This document shows, piece after piece, positions 8,660 through 16,336 of a DNA stretch of 21,622 bases. The stretch is taken from assembly GCF_041687175.1 (NCBI RefSeq), contig NZ_JAWLCK010000045.1, forward strand, positions 1 to 21,622. Direction: 5' to 3'. Each line of letters starts with the position of its first letter. Position 1 is the first letter of the stretch. This stretch comes from Lutispora sp041687175 (lineage in GTDB: Bacteria > Bacillota > Clostridia > Lutisporales > Lutisporaceae). The notes beneath the pieces were generated by a model. It was given only the letters and a program-made list of their open reading frames with translations. It searched no databases and was not told the DNA's origin. A program made the translations under genes and the position numbers.

Positions 8660-8934
8660 ACAACCTTTTCATATAACATAAAAAATATGCACTCAAAAAA
8701 TTCCTGATCCACAATTTGTCACTACCTGACTGGAATAGTAAATGGATATAAAAATGAATCCAGGTTACTAATGGGGTAAAGTAATGAGATAATTCCATGG
8801 TACTGAAGTTATTGTTTATTAAATAATGAATAGAACGAATGTTGACTTATGTATACTTTTCTTAAGATAGGAATTATAATGAAGGGAATCATAGAGTATT
8901 TTTGATCCTTGATTGATAATGAAGAATTTTAATC
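8660..8934. other. Gene-free stretch between sbcD and mutM
   Basis: This AT-rich stretch belongs to the 374-base gap between the mutM stop and the sbcD start. I see no convincing gene, RNA or strong terminator. A 59-codon minus-strand frame (8619-8798) lacks a ribosome binding site and shows no recognisable family. A plus-strand TTGACT at 8842 and TATAAT at about 8874-8879 are too far apart to form a promoter. Confidence 0.5.
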
Positions 8935-9747
8935 TTATTGTTGACATTTTTCACATATAAACGAACGGGTGCTGCCGCATTTAATCTCCTTGATGATTGT
9001 ACCGCATATAGGACAAGGAGAGCCTGGTCTATGCCCTATTAAATCATAAGTGTAGCGTCCCTTTTGCCCATAAAAATCATGCTCATAAACAAGTCCTCCA
9101 AGTTCCACCGCATATTGTAAATGCCCAGTGATTGCTTTATATAGACCTGCTAATTCTGTTTCAGTAATATCTTTTATTTTTCTATTGGGATGGATACCTG
9201 CCTTAAAAAGTATATCCTGTATATATACATTACCAATACCAGAAATATTATGTTGATTCATCAAATAAGATTTTATCCTACCCTTTTTTCCTATAAGCAT
9301 GGACTTAAATTTCTCATATGTAAATTCAGAACTTAAGGGACAGATGCCTAGCTCTGCTGTCATCTTATGCTCCTTAAGATGAGTTTCATCCGTTGCATGC
9401 ACATATCCAAACCAGTAAAATAATATATGCATAAAACTTTTATCATCAAAAGTAAATTTAAACTGATATTTGCTATTATACCTTTCCTCTTTGGAATGAT
9501 ATATTATTTCACCACCCATACCTAAGCTAATTAGCATATATGCTGCACCATCAGCAAATTTAATAAAAATCCACTTTCCCTTTGAATAAACTTTTTCAAT
9601 AGGCTTATCTGCTATTAAAGCTCTGAAGTTGTCTACCGTCATATTCAGGCATTTTTCCTGTAGTACTTCAATCTGAATTATTTTTTTGCCTGCAAGCTCA
9701 TTATTCATCTGTTTAGAGATATTATATACTTCCGGTAATTCTGGCAT
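8935..9747 (-). CDS. mutM: Fpg/Nei-family DNA glycosylase (MutM-like, divergent)
   Basis: 270 residues. The MPELPEV start supplies the catalytic Pro2 (the N-terminal nucleophile after Met removal) and Glu3. Lys58 in SKGKW matches the conserved Fpg Lys, and the helix-two-turn-helix reads GIGNVYIQDILFKAGIHP (Asn173). The C-terminal zinc finger has Cys245, Cys248, Cys265 and Cys268 with Arg261. These proteins excise oxidised purines or pyrimidines and cut the strand by beta,delta-elimination. The frame opens at 9792, but only the ATG at 9747 gives the obligatory N-terminal Pro, and AGGAAGGGTG lies 5 nt before it. Unusual: the DPRRFG block that supplies the lesion-void Arg and Phe in Fpg reads FYWFGYV here, so substrate choice may differ from classical 8-oxoG glycosylase. 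It is last in an operon with the alkyltransferase-like and GNAT genes, 37 nt after the former. Confidence 0.88.
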   Translation of the reverse strand: MPELPEVYNISKQMNNELAGKKIIQIEVLQEKCLNMTVDNFRALIADKPIEKVYSKGKWIFIKFADGAAYMLISLGMGGEIIYHSKEERYNSKYQFKFTFDDKSFMHILFYWFGYVHATDETHLKEHKMTAELGICPLSSEFTYEKFKSMLIGKKGRIKSYLMNQHNISGIGNVYIQDILFKAGIHPNRKIKDITETELAGLYKAITGHLQYAVELGGLVYEHDFYGQKGRYTYDLIGHRPGSPCPICGTIIKEIKCGSTRSFICEKCQQ

Positions 9748-9784
9748 AATAACACCCTTCCTAATATATCTTTTTATCCTAGAT

Positions 9785-10120
9785 TTATTCATTTTCCTCC
9801 ATTACGGTTTTACTCCATAAACATTTTTGCATGTCAACACATCCATTTCTCTTAAATATTACGCCTTCTTTCTCCAGCATCTCCTGTTGCTTGTCTTCAC
9901 CTCCAAAAGCATATCCAGGAGCCATGGCTCCATCCTTACTGATTACTCTGTGAGATGGAATGTCCAAATAATCAGGTGTTCTTCTCATAGCTTCCCCCAC
10001 TACCCTTGCAGCCCGAGGATTTCCAAGGATAGCAGCAATTTGTCCATATGTTGCAACCTTACCTTCAGGTATTTGCGATACTATTTTGTATACACGATTA
10101 AAAAATTTGTTATTTTTCAT
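9785..10120 (-). CDS. Alkyltransferase-like (ATL/MGMT-family) protein with Ser at the active-site Cys
   Basis: 111 residues, only the DNA-binding domain of O6-alkylguanine-DNA methyltransferase. It shows GKVATYGQIAAILG (Tyr25), the arginine-finger region PRAARVVGEAMR, and the active-site segment DIPSHRVISKDG. In active enzymes that segment reads PCHRV; here the codon is TCT, giving Ser56. Known ATL proteins have Trp or Ala there, cannot accept an alkyl group, and instead flip O6-alkylguanine and hand it to nucleotide excision repair. The same role is inferred here. The ATG at 10120 is chosen because AGGA stands 9 nt before it; the frame also has an ATG at 10126 and a GTG at 10141. It overlaps the GNAT gene by 11 nt, implying coupled translation, and precedes mutM. 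Confidence 0.85.
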   Translation of the reverse strand: MKNNKFFNRVYKIVSQIPEGKVATYGQIAAILGNPRAARVVGEAMRRTPDYLDIPSHRVISKDGAMAPGYAFGGEDKQQEMLEKEGVIFKRNGCVDMQKCLWSKTVMEENE

Positions 10121-10895
10121 ATTCATACGTCCTAAATTCACAATATGTTTTAAAGCCTATTCTTTCATATAGTGGTTTTGCAGAGTACTCTCCCGTCAAT
10201 GTTGCAATCTTAATGCCCATTTGTTGCATTTCTTTTAAAGCTTTATGAATAGCAGCAGTTGCAACACCTTTTTTACGATATCCATCCAATGTAGCTACAA
10301 AATTAATATCAGCTGCTTCATTATCAAAACAGGCTGATGAAATACCTGCAGGATCACCATCATAGTAAGCAACATACAGTATCAGATTGTTCAATTGCTG
10401 CAAGTGAGCAAAATCATTGCTCTTAATCCAAAGACATGGTTCAACAAATAGGGCATTGTTGAGAATATGTATCCAATATTCAAAGGATTTACTATCTTCT
10501 ACCCTTTTAACAATGATTTTTTCTGGATACTCATCATAAAACTTCATTCCTTGTAAATCCATTGCCATGCCATAACCCCAGGCAGTTTTATCCCATAATG
10601 TGAATCCATTTGAAATGAGTATATCTCCAATATTATAGGGTGTTGAATGTGGGTTTATATTGATTATGCTTGGTGCAAGATTTGATTTAATTTTAATAAT
10701 CAGATCTTCAATTTCTTTCTGTGCATTATTCTCATTTAGTGTCATTCCAAATATTCGTTCAATGCCACCTTTTGGATCTGTCATAAACCATTCAATATTA
10801 CCTTTATGGTGTATCATATTCTTACCCTTTGCCAGTATTCGAAAGATAACATTATTTCTATTAACTATATGATCTACATAATAATTGTTATCCAT
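10110..10895 (-). CDS. GNAT-family N-acetyltransferase
   Basis: 261 residues. The C-terminal half is a GNAT fold: YVAYYDGDPAGISSACF (strand pair), then NFVATLDGYRKKGVATAAIHKAL, which carries the acetyl-CoA-binding R-x-x-G-V-A loop, then LTGEYSAKPLYERIGFK. The first 130 or so residues do not match a family I recognise and may be a second, degenerate GNAT half. Substrate unknown. The ATG at 10895 has GAAAGGG 7 nt upstream; the open frame to 10958 lies inside the promoter and is rejected. It is the first gene of a three-gene operon with the ATL and MutM-like proteins, which may only be positional. Confidence 0.82.
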   Translation of the reverse strand: MDNNYYVDHIVNRNNVIFRILAKGKNMIHHKGNIEWFMTDPKGGIERIFGMTLNENNAQKEIEDLIIKIKSNLAPSIININPHSTPYNIGDILISNGFTLWDKTAWGYGMAMDLQGMKFYDEYPEKIIVKRVEDSKSFEYWIHILNNALFVEPCLWIKSNDFAHLQQLNNLILYVAYYDGDPAGISSACFDNEAADINFVATLDGYRKKGVATAAIHKALKEMQQMGIKIATLTGEYSAKPLYERIGFKTYCEFRTYEYEK

Positions 10896-10925
10896 AGAAC
10901 TACCCTTTCTCAATAATTTAAATTC

Positions 10926-10954
10926 ATTATACTTTGAACGTACAAAATTGTCTA
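10926..10954 (-). promoter_or_regulatory. Promoter of the GNAT-ATL-mutM operon
   Basis: On the minus strand, TAGACA (10954-10949), a 17-nt spacer and consensus TATAAT (10931-10926), giving a leader of about 25 nt to the ATG at 10895. Confidence 0.72.
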
Positions 10955-10960
10955 ACAATT
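10946..10960. promoter_or_regulatory. Palindrome over the -35 box (possible operator)
   Basis: AATTGT-CTA-ACAATT, a 6+3+6 inverted repeat that covers the -35 box of the GNAT operon promoter. The position is right for a repressor, but the repeat is short and AT-rich. Confidence 0.35.
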
Positions 10961-11038
10961 AAAGGTTAACTTTTATTGCACACATTAATAAAAATCAACC
11001 TGTAGTTGTTGTCATATGGAAAATCAAATAGCAATTGA

Positions 11039-11067
11039 TTTACAGTTCTTTTTATATGCACTATAAT
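11039..11067 (+). promoter_or_regulatory. Promoter of the HTH-fusion gene
   Basis: TTTACA (11039-11044), a 17-nt spacer and TATAAT (11062-11067). Transcription would begin near 11074, about 24 nt before the ATG. Confidence 0.72.
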
Positions 11068-11097
11068 TAGATTATCATTTGATTGAGGAGTATGTTT

Positions 11098-12300
11098 ATG
11101 GTAAACAAAGTTAAGGTTGGAAAGAAAATATATGCTCTACGTAAGAAAATGGGCATTACTCAAGAAAATCTCGCAAAGATGGTAAATGTTACACCTCAGG
11201 CTATATCAAAATGGGAAAATGGAATTGCTTTACCAGATACATGTCTCTTACCTGTTTTGTCCCAATTGTTTCATATTGGAGTTGAAGAATTATTATGTAT
11301 AAGTTCCGAAAGTAATTTAATTAATAAAGATGAGACCAATAATAGAGTGTTGCTGCCAGGTATTGTATATTATCCAAGCACTCCTTCACTGGTTAGTTGC
11401 ATAAGATCCTGTTTGAGTTACCTAGGTATACACGTATCCCTTGGGTGGATTTCAGCACCTTATGCATTCATGCTCAACATTAATGACGAAGTCTCTTTCA
11501 AAGGGCCTGAATTTTGGAATGATAATGGTTGCTTTGATGAGTTAGTAAGAAACTGCGGAGGTATAATTGAAAATTTCAATGGTTGGAAAGGTGATATAGA
11601 TATATCTTACAAACGAAAGGAAGCATGGAATTTAGTTCGTGACTCAATAAATAAAGGATTGCCCTGTTATGCATGGGAAATGGATAAACCAATGTATTAT
11701 CTTATAGCAGGATATGACGAAAAAGGTTATTACTATATTGACCCTGACTCTATGAAGATTGCAGGACCGAAATTATATAACGAGTTAGGCGAAAGTGAAT
11801 GGGGTATATTGGAAATACATATTATTCGTCCCGGCAGTATTTCTGACAATCTGAAAACCTTAAAGGATATTTTTGAATATGCCATCAATGTAAACAATCC
11901 TCATATTCATCAACCTAACCAAGGGTATACAATGGGTACGGATGCTTATAGAGTTTGGTGGGAATCAGTTTCAAAAGGAAAAGCCGATTACTACGGTATG
12001 GCATACAATGCTTCCTTCTGGGCAAACTGCAAAAACTTAGCCACTCTATTTTTACTGGAAGGTAAGTTACGCATAGGAATAATGGATGATTTGTTTGATG
12101 AGGCAATTTCAAATTATAAGAATGCCTCCAGATTGCTACATACATTATCCCTGATGTTTCCTGTTCAAAGAGAAAATGAATATATAAGTCAAGAACAGAG
12201 GGAAAAAGCTGTTGAAATCCTACAAGCTGCACAAAAATATGAAATAAACGGCTTAAGAAAAATAAGCAATATTCTTGATGAAATTTATAAGATTTGGTAA
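11098..12300 (+). CDS. XRE-type HTH protein fused to a C39/BtrH-like papain-fold domain
   Basis: 400 residues. Residues 6-66 form an XRE/Cro helix-turn-helix (KKIYALRKKMGITQENLAKM, VTPQAISKWENG). Residues about 85-245 resemble the BtrH N-terminal/C39 papain-like fold: VSCIRSCLSYLGI with Cys101 and Cys105, GLPCYAW, and YYLIAGYDEKGYYYIDP. The usual catalytic His before the GYD motif is Tyr here, so proteolysis or acyl transfer is doubtful and the domain may only bind a ligand. Residues 275-355 are helical and Trp/Tyr-rich (DAYRVWWESV, NASFWANCKNLA), as in many C39-like proteins of this type. The ATG at 11098 lies 7 nt after GAGGAG; the ATG at 11092 is too close to it. It is divergent from the GNAT operon and could regulate it or itself. 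Function unknown. Confidence 0.78.
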   Translation: MVNKVKVGKKIYALRKKMGITQENLAKMVNVTPQAISKWENGIALPDTCLLPVLSQLFHIGVEELLCISSESNLINKDETNNRVLLPGIVYYPSTPSLVSCIRSCLSYLGIHVSLGWISAPYAFMLNINDEVSFKGPEFWNDNGCFDELVRNCGGIIENFNGWKGDIDISYKRKEAWNLVRDSINKGLPCYAWEMDKPMYYLIAGYDEKGYYYIDPDSMKIAGPKLYNELGESEWGILEIHIIRPGSISDNLKTLKDIFEYAINVNNPHIHQPNQGYTMGTDAYRVWWESVSKGKADYYGMAYNASFWANCKNLATLFLLEGKLRIGIMDDLFDEAISNYKNASRLLHTLSLMFPVQRENEYISQEQREKAVEILQAAQKYEINGLRKISNILDEIYKIW

Positions 12301-12320
12301 AAGGACCGGTAAAATACTGC

Positions 12321-12353
12321 AAAAAACAAGGTGTAGTCTTTCGACTGCACCTT
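12321..12353. terminator. Bidirectional intrinsic terminator
   Basis: Stem AAGGTGTAGTC / GACTGCACCTT (12328-12338 and 12343-12353) with a 4-nt loop and one G-U pair. Read on the minus strand, it has a GAAA loop and a GTTTTTT tail, a strong end for the DUF1538/PII-like operon. Read on the plus strand, the tail is only CTTCTATAAATTT, a weaker stop for the HTH-fusion gene. Confidence 0.82.
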
Positions 12354-12434
12354 CTTCTATAAATTTGAAACACTCCTATGATAAACTACCTATAGAGGCT
12401 TTATATTTATATTACTAATCAAAATATCTGGAAT

Positions 12435-13106
12435 TTATTTTCTATATAGCCCAAAGGTTCTATTTACATCAACCACAAATATTATACCCTTTCCGGGCTC
12501 TTCAATATTTAGTTTCTCTTTTATAGCATTCACTATTGCTGCCGTTTTTTCTAATTCTGATAAAATCAATATAATGTCCTTTTCCGGTTCTATTTCTATA
12601 TTAAAGAGTTTTGCAGTATCATGGGAGCCAGCTCCTCTTCCGTGAATTACAGTACCTCCTGTAGAGCCTGCTGATTGTGCCGCTTCTATAACATCGTCGG
12701 ACAGTCCCTTATCTACTATTGTAAATATAGCTTCATATTGCATATCATCTGCACCTCTCATTCTTGGTTTTGATATATATTCATTCCCATTTAGAATAGC
12801 CAAACAACTTATTGGAATGGAAAAAGTTATACCATGGTTGGGTTTATCCATATGAAATTTCTTTGTTAGATGGTCGTTCAGGGTTTCTTCCAAACTTTCT
12901 TCTATGACCATCAATAGTATTTCTTTTCTCACTTCATCAAGCCCTAATATATTGAGTATGCTGTTTTTTACTGTTCCTTTCCCTAGAAGAAAGGTGCCTC
13001 CCGTTACCCCTAATTCCTTAGAAGCTTTTAATATTTTGCTTCCTTCTCCAAAGTTAACGATTACACAAAACAAGGACAAAGCCTTATCTTCCAGTATCAT
13101 TGACAT
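12435..13106 (-). CDS. Protein with two tandem PII-like domains
   Basis: 223 residues, about twice a PII protein. Two similar halves can be read: residues 9-103 and 124-221. Each has a strand-helix start (LSLFCVIVNFGEGSKILKAS; YEAIFTIVDKGLSDDVIEAA), a TGGT loop (GVTGGTFLLGKGT at 33-45; GSTGGTVIHGRGA at 147-159), a region of E/D-I-L-L/I strands (KEILLMVIEE; KDIILILSEL) and a P-x-x-G-I strand near the end. This is the PII (GlnB/GlnK) ferredoxin-like fold, a sensor of nucleotides and metabolites. The ATG at 13106 follows GGGAGGG and overlaps the DUF1538 gene by 23 nt, so the two are translationally coupled. By analogy with GlnK and AmtB it may gate that membrane protein. Ligand unknown. Confidence 0.8.
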   Translation of the reverse strand: MSMILEDKALSLFCVIVNFGEGSKILKASKELGVTGGTFLLGKGTVKNSILNILGLDEVRKEILLMVIEESLEETLNDHLTKKFHMDKPNHGITFSIPISCLAILNGNEYISKPRMRGADDMQYEAIFTIVDKGLSDDVIEAAQSAGSTGGTVIHGRGAGSHDTAKLFNIEIEPEKDIILILSELEKTAAIVNAIKEKLNIEEPGKGIIFVVDVNRTFGLYRK

Positions 13107-14586
13107 CAATGCCCTCCCTTCTTGCTTTAACTTTAAATACAAGTCCTAGCAATTGTAAAGCTACTAAAGGCATCATTGCAACCATCGCTATTACGCCAAA
13201 CCCATCCACCAACACATTAGCTGTTGGAATAGCGTTAGCAGCTCCCTGGGCAAAGGCCAATACGAAAGTAGCTGTCATTGGTCCTGATGCAACCCCTCCT
13301 GCATCAAAGGCGATGCCCACAAAAATAGGCGGCACCTTGTGGCTTAAAAATACACCTAAGGCAAACCCAGGCAACAAGAAATGCCATAGCTTCAATCCTG
13401 GTATCATTATTCTCAGCATAGACATACAAACAGCAAAAGCAATTCCAGCGGATAGTGCAAATAATATTATTTTTCTTGGAATATGTCCCGAAGTTACATC
13501 CTCAATTTGCTTTGTTAAAACATGTACAGCAGGTTCAGCCAGTACTACCATCATACCTAATAAAAATCCTACAATAGGTACAATCCAGTTATTTGGCATG
13601 CTAGCTAAACCATAACCCATAATCCTTCCAACTTCCATAAAACCTGCATTAACTCCTACTAGGAATAATACAAGTCCAATGTAAGTGTAAATAAGACCTT
13701 TAAATATCCTTTTCCGCCTGTTTCTGTTGAGTTTAAATTTAAACATATCAAAGGCAATAAATAAAACTAGCAAGGGTATCAAAGGTATGGCTGCTTCTTT
13801 TATCATTATAGAGAATTCCTCTAAATAGGGTCCTAGAACTCCGCTATGGGCCCTGAAAACTTCCGCTTCCCCAACAATCTTATCTGCACCTGCAATTATA
13901 TTCAGGATCATAACTGCAAGTATTGGTCCCATAGAAGCAATACCTACCAGTCCGAAGCTGTCTTCATCAGATGTTTTTCCGCCTTTTAGCTGAGAGACAC
14001 CCAGCCCTAATGCCAAGATAAAGGGTGTTGTCATTGCTCCTGTGGTAGCTCCCGATGCATCAACGGAAATAGCCAAAAACTCCTCTGAAACCCATAGACC
14101 TAATATAAAAATAATAAAATACACTATGGTATACAGTTTATTCAACGGTTTTTCATATAGAATCCTAAATAAGCCTATAGCCACCATGATTCCCACCCCT
14201 ATGGAAACTACAACAAGGATCAAGGGAGCTGGAATACTTCCACCGCTTGCACTGTTTACTTCATGAGCAAGTATTTGCAAATCTGGCTCAGCTATGGTGA
14301 TAATAAACCCTAGAACAAACCCCATTATTGCAACCACATAAGCTCTATTAGATCTAGCTATCTCCTCGCCCATAAGATTTCCTATTGAGGTAATTCCTAT
14401 ATCCGCTCCAAAAAGAAATATTCCTAATCCAATAATAACCAACACTGATCCTATAATAAATCTGATCAGTATATCCGTTTCCACAGGTACTAAAGTAAAA
14501 TTAAGTATCATCACTAATATACTTATTGGTAAAACAGAAGACAAAACATCTCTAAATTTTTCTAGCAACAAGTCCAAATAATACAT
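13084..14586 (-). CDS. DUF1538-family membrane protein with two homologous halves
   Basis: 500 residues and roughly 12 hydrophobic segments. The same motif order appears twice: GFVLGFIITIAEPDLQIL (90-106) with GSIP (116-119), then DASGATTGAMTTPFILALGLG (176-196) and FGLVGIASMGPILAVMIL (211-228); and GFLLGMMVVLAEPAVHVL (340-357) with GHIP (367-370), then DAGGVASGPMTATFVLAFAQG (428-448) and FGVIAMVAMMPLVALQLL (463-480). This is an internal duplication of the DUF1538 unit, typical of transporters. The substrate is not known. The ATG at 14586 abuts GAGGGGG, which is too close, so the TTG at 14577, 8 nt from it, is a real alternative start. The overlapping PII-like gene downstream suggests regulated transport. 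Confidence 0.86.
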   Translation of the reverse strand: MYYLDLLLEKFRDVLSSVLPISILVMILNFTLVPVETDILIRFIIGSVLVIIGLGIFLFGADIGITSIGNLMGEEIARSNRAYVVAIMGFVLGFIITIAEPDLQILAHEVNSASGGSIPAPLILVVVSIGVGIMVAIGLFRILYEKPLNKLYTIVYFIIFILGLWVSEEFLAISVDASGATTGAMTTPFILALGLGVSQLKGGKTSDEDSFGLVGIASMGPILAVMILNIIAGADKIVGEAEVFRAHSGVLGPYLEEFSIMIKEAAIPLIPLLVLFIAFDMFKFKLNRNRRKRIFKGLIYTYIGLVLFLVGVNAGFMEVGRIMGYGLASMPNNWIVPIVGFLLGMMVVLAEPAVHVLTKQIEDVTSGHIPRKIILFALSAGIAFAVCMSMLRIMIPGLKLWHFLLPGFALGVFLSHKVPPIFVGIAFDAGGVASGPMTATFVLAFAQGAANAIPTANVLVDGFGVIAMVAMMPLVALQLLGLVFKVKARREGIDVNDTGR

Positions 14587-14768
14587 CCCCCTCTATAATT
14601 CTTCTAGTACGACTTAAACTTCATCAATGTGGATTTACCTTTGGGCTCCATTCTATATAAAAACTCTTACGATATATATTCTACAATAATTCTTTAAGTT
14701 TGTACATTAAATAAACTTGTTGCTTCCTATTTGATTCCACTTATTTACAAGCACAACAAGTCAGATTT

Positions 14769-14807
14769 AAAAGAAGCCTGATGTCTCGCTACTTAAGCAC
14801 ATTAGGC
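14769..14807 (-). terminator. Terminator of the Rieske oxidoreductase gene
   Basis: On the minus strand, GCCTAATGT and ACATCAGGC (14807-14799 and 14784-14776) pair with one mismatch and are followed by TTCTTTT. The stem contains the last codons and the stop codon of the gene. Confidence 0.62.
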
Positions 14808-16333
14808 TCTACTTGGTTGCGTCCTTCATCAGGATGATTCAAGGTAAATAGTGCAGGCCCTTCTATTATAGTTCCGTCATAATTGAATCTTGAACCATGG
14901 CAGGGACAATCCCAGGACTTCTCCGCATCATTCCACTTAAGCTCACATCCCATATGGGTACATGTCAGATCCAGCAGATACAGCTTTCCGTCCTGATCTT
15001 TATAAGCACCTGTTCTCTTGCCCTTATATTCCACAACCTTTCCTTCTCCATTTTTGATATCCAGTTCATCATCCGGATTTTCCATCTTTCCTGATATAAG
15101 CTGCACAGCCACATCCGCATTTTGGACTATGAAGGTACCTGCAGCTTTGGCAGTGGTTCCCCTCTGAGGGCTGAATATATCCTGCCAAGGATTTTTCCCT
15201 TTAGTTATTAAGTCCTTTATGATTATGGCTGCAGCAGTGGAGTTAGTCATACCCCATTTTCTGAAGCCTGTTGCAACATATATATTTGGTGTGTCGGAAG
15301 TGAGCCTGCCCACATAGGGTATTTCGTCCAATGTATAGTAATCCTGGGTAGACCAGTGATATAATTCTTCTTTAACTGTATATATCTCCTTCACCATTTT
15401 TCTAAGATTTTCATAATGGGTAGTGGTCTCTTCACCATGGGCTGTCTTGTGGCTTTCCCCTCCAAAGATAAGTATTCTTCCTCCTTCATGAGGATGGCTT
15501 CTCAGGGTCATACCTGGGGTCTCAACATTTATGTACATCCCTTCCGGAGGTGTTTCTTCAATCCTGAAGGCCAGAAGATAGGATCTCTCCGGGTACATTC
15601 TTGCAAAGTACATGCCCTTGCCGTCATAAAAGGGATAATGAGATGCTATTACTACATAGTGAGCCTTTATCTTTTTACCATCCACCGTCTTTATTGTACA
15701 TACTTCTCCCTCTTCTATGTCCACAGCTCTTGTGCCTTCAAAAATATGAGAACCACTTCCAGGAATTTTCTTAGCCAACGCCAACACATATTTTCTTGGA
15801 TGAAACTGGGCTTGACCATCAAACTTCATTGCCCCTAATACAGGAAAGGTAAGAGGTGTGGTAAGTACATATTCAGAGGGTATTCCAAGGCTTTCTGCTG
15901 CTCTGGCTTCATTTTCTATTTTCTCAACATAGTTTTTATCCTGAGTGAACACATAGGCTGCCTGAGCTTCAAAATCGCATTCTATATTATTGGTTTTTAC
16001 CAGGTCTTCCATGAACCTTATAGCATGCTGATTTGCATCTGCATACTGATGAGCCATCTCCTTACCAAAGGCTTTTATAGTTTTGTCATATATCAGGGTG
16101 TGCTGAGATGTTATCTTTGCAGTTGTATGACCAGTGGTAGCCTTACATATCCTGTCCGCTTCTATAACTGCTACCTTTAATCCTTCTTTTTTTAGCAAGT
16201 ATGCAGTAGTTATTCCTGTCAAGCCGCCTCCCACCACGGCAGCATCAACTTCAATGTCCTCTGTCAGTGATGGGTAATCGGTATCTTCTGTTGTAACAAG
16301 CCAATAAGGTATTGTATCTCTATCCTTTACCAT
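14789..16333 (-). CDS. FAD-dependent oxidoreductase with C-terminal Rieske [2Fe-2S] domain (YhfW-like)
   Basis: 514 residues. The N-terminal DAO-type FAD domain shows VDAAVVGGGLTGITTAYLL (GGGLTG at 35-40), the ribose-binding VIEADRI and ATGFRKWGMTNSTAAA, the usual C-terminal FAD block. After about residue 420 comes a Rieske domain with CTHMGC (ligands Cys458, His460) and CPCHGS (ligands Cys476, His479); Cys463 and Cys478 are placed for the usual disulfide. The layout matches B. subtilis YhfW and related proteins, in which electrons presumably pass between FAD and the Fe-S cluster; substrate and partner are unknown. No signal peptide, so cytosolic. The ATG at 16333 has AAGGAGAG 7 nt upstream, and that site lies inside a long inverted repeat that could hide it. 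Confidence 0.9.
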   Translation of the reverse strand: MVKDRDTIPYWLVTTEDTDYPSLTEDIEVDAAVVGGGLTGITTAYLLKKEGLKVAVIEADRICKATTGHTTAKITSQHTLIYDKTIKAFGKEMAHQYADANQHAIRFMEDLVKTNNIECDFEAQAAYVFTQDKNYVEKIENEARAAESLGIPSEYVLTTPLTFPVLGAMKFDGQAQFHPRKYVLALAKKIPGSGSHIFEGTRAVDIEEGEVCTIKTVDGKKIKAHYVVIASHYPFYDGKGMYFARMYPERSYLLAFRIEETPPEGMYINVETPGMTLRSHPHEGGRILIFGGESHKTAHGEETTTHYENLRKMVKEIYTVKEELYHWSTQDYYTLDEIPYVGRLTSDTPNIYVATGFRKWGMTNSTAAAIIIKDLITKGKNPWQDIFSPQRGTTAKAAGTFIVQNADVAVQLISGKMENPDDELDIKNGEGKVVEYKGKRTGAYKDQDGKLYLLDLTCTHMGCELKWNDAEKSWDCPCHGSRFNYDGTIIEGPALFTLNHPDEGRNQVEPNVLK

Positions 16334-16336
16334 AAA

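Noticed and set aside
8619..8798. A 59-codon minus-strand ORF upstream of sbcD
   Set aside because: No ribosome binding site, no recognisable family, and it overlaps the likely sbcD promoter.
9747..9792. Longer mutM start at 9792, with GGAGG 3 nt upstream
   Set aside because: The family needs Pro directly after the initiator Met as catalytic residue; the longer start would bury it 15 residues inside.
11915..12373. A 152-codon minus-strand ORF opposite the HTH-fusion gene
   Set aside because: It lies almost wholly inside a well-supported gene on the other strand, spans the terminator, and has no domain features.
13100..13615. A 171-codon plus-strand ORF opposite the DUF1538 gene
   Set aside because: The minus-strand frame is a clear membrane protein with two conserved repeats; the plus-strand frame is its shadow.
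14690..14720. AAGTTT / AAACTT inverted repeat upstream of the DUF1538 gene
   Set aside because: Six AT-rich base pairs with an 11-nt gap and no convincing promoter around it; chance is likely.
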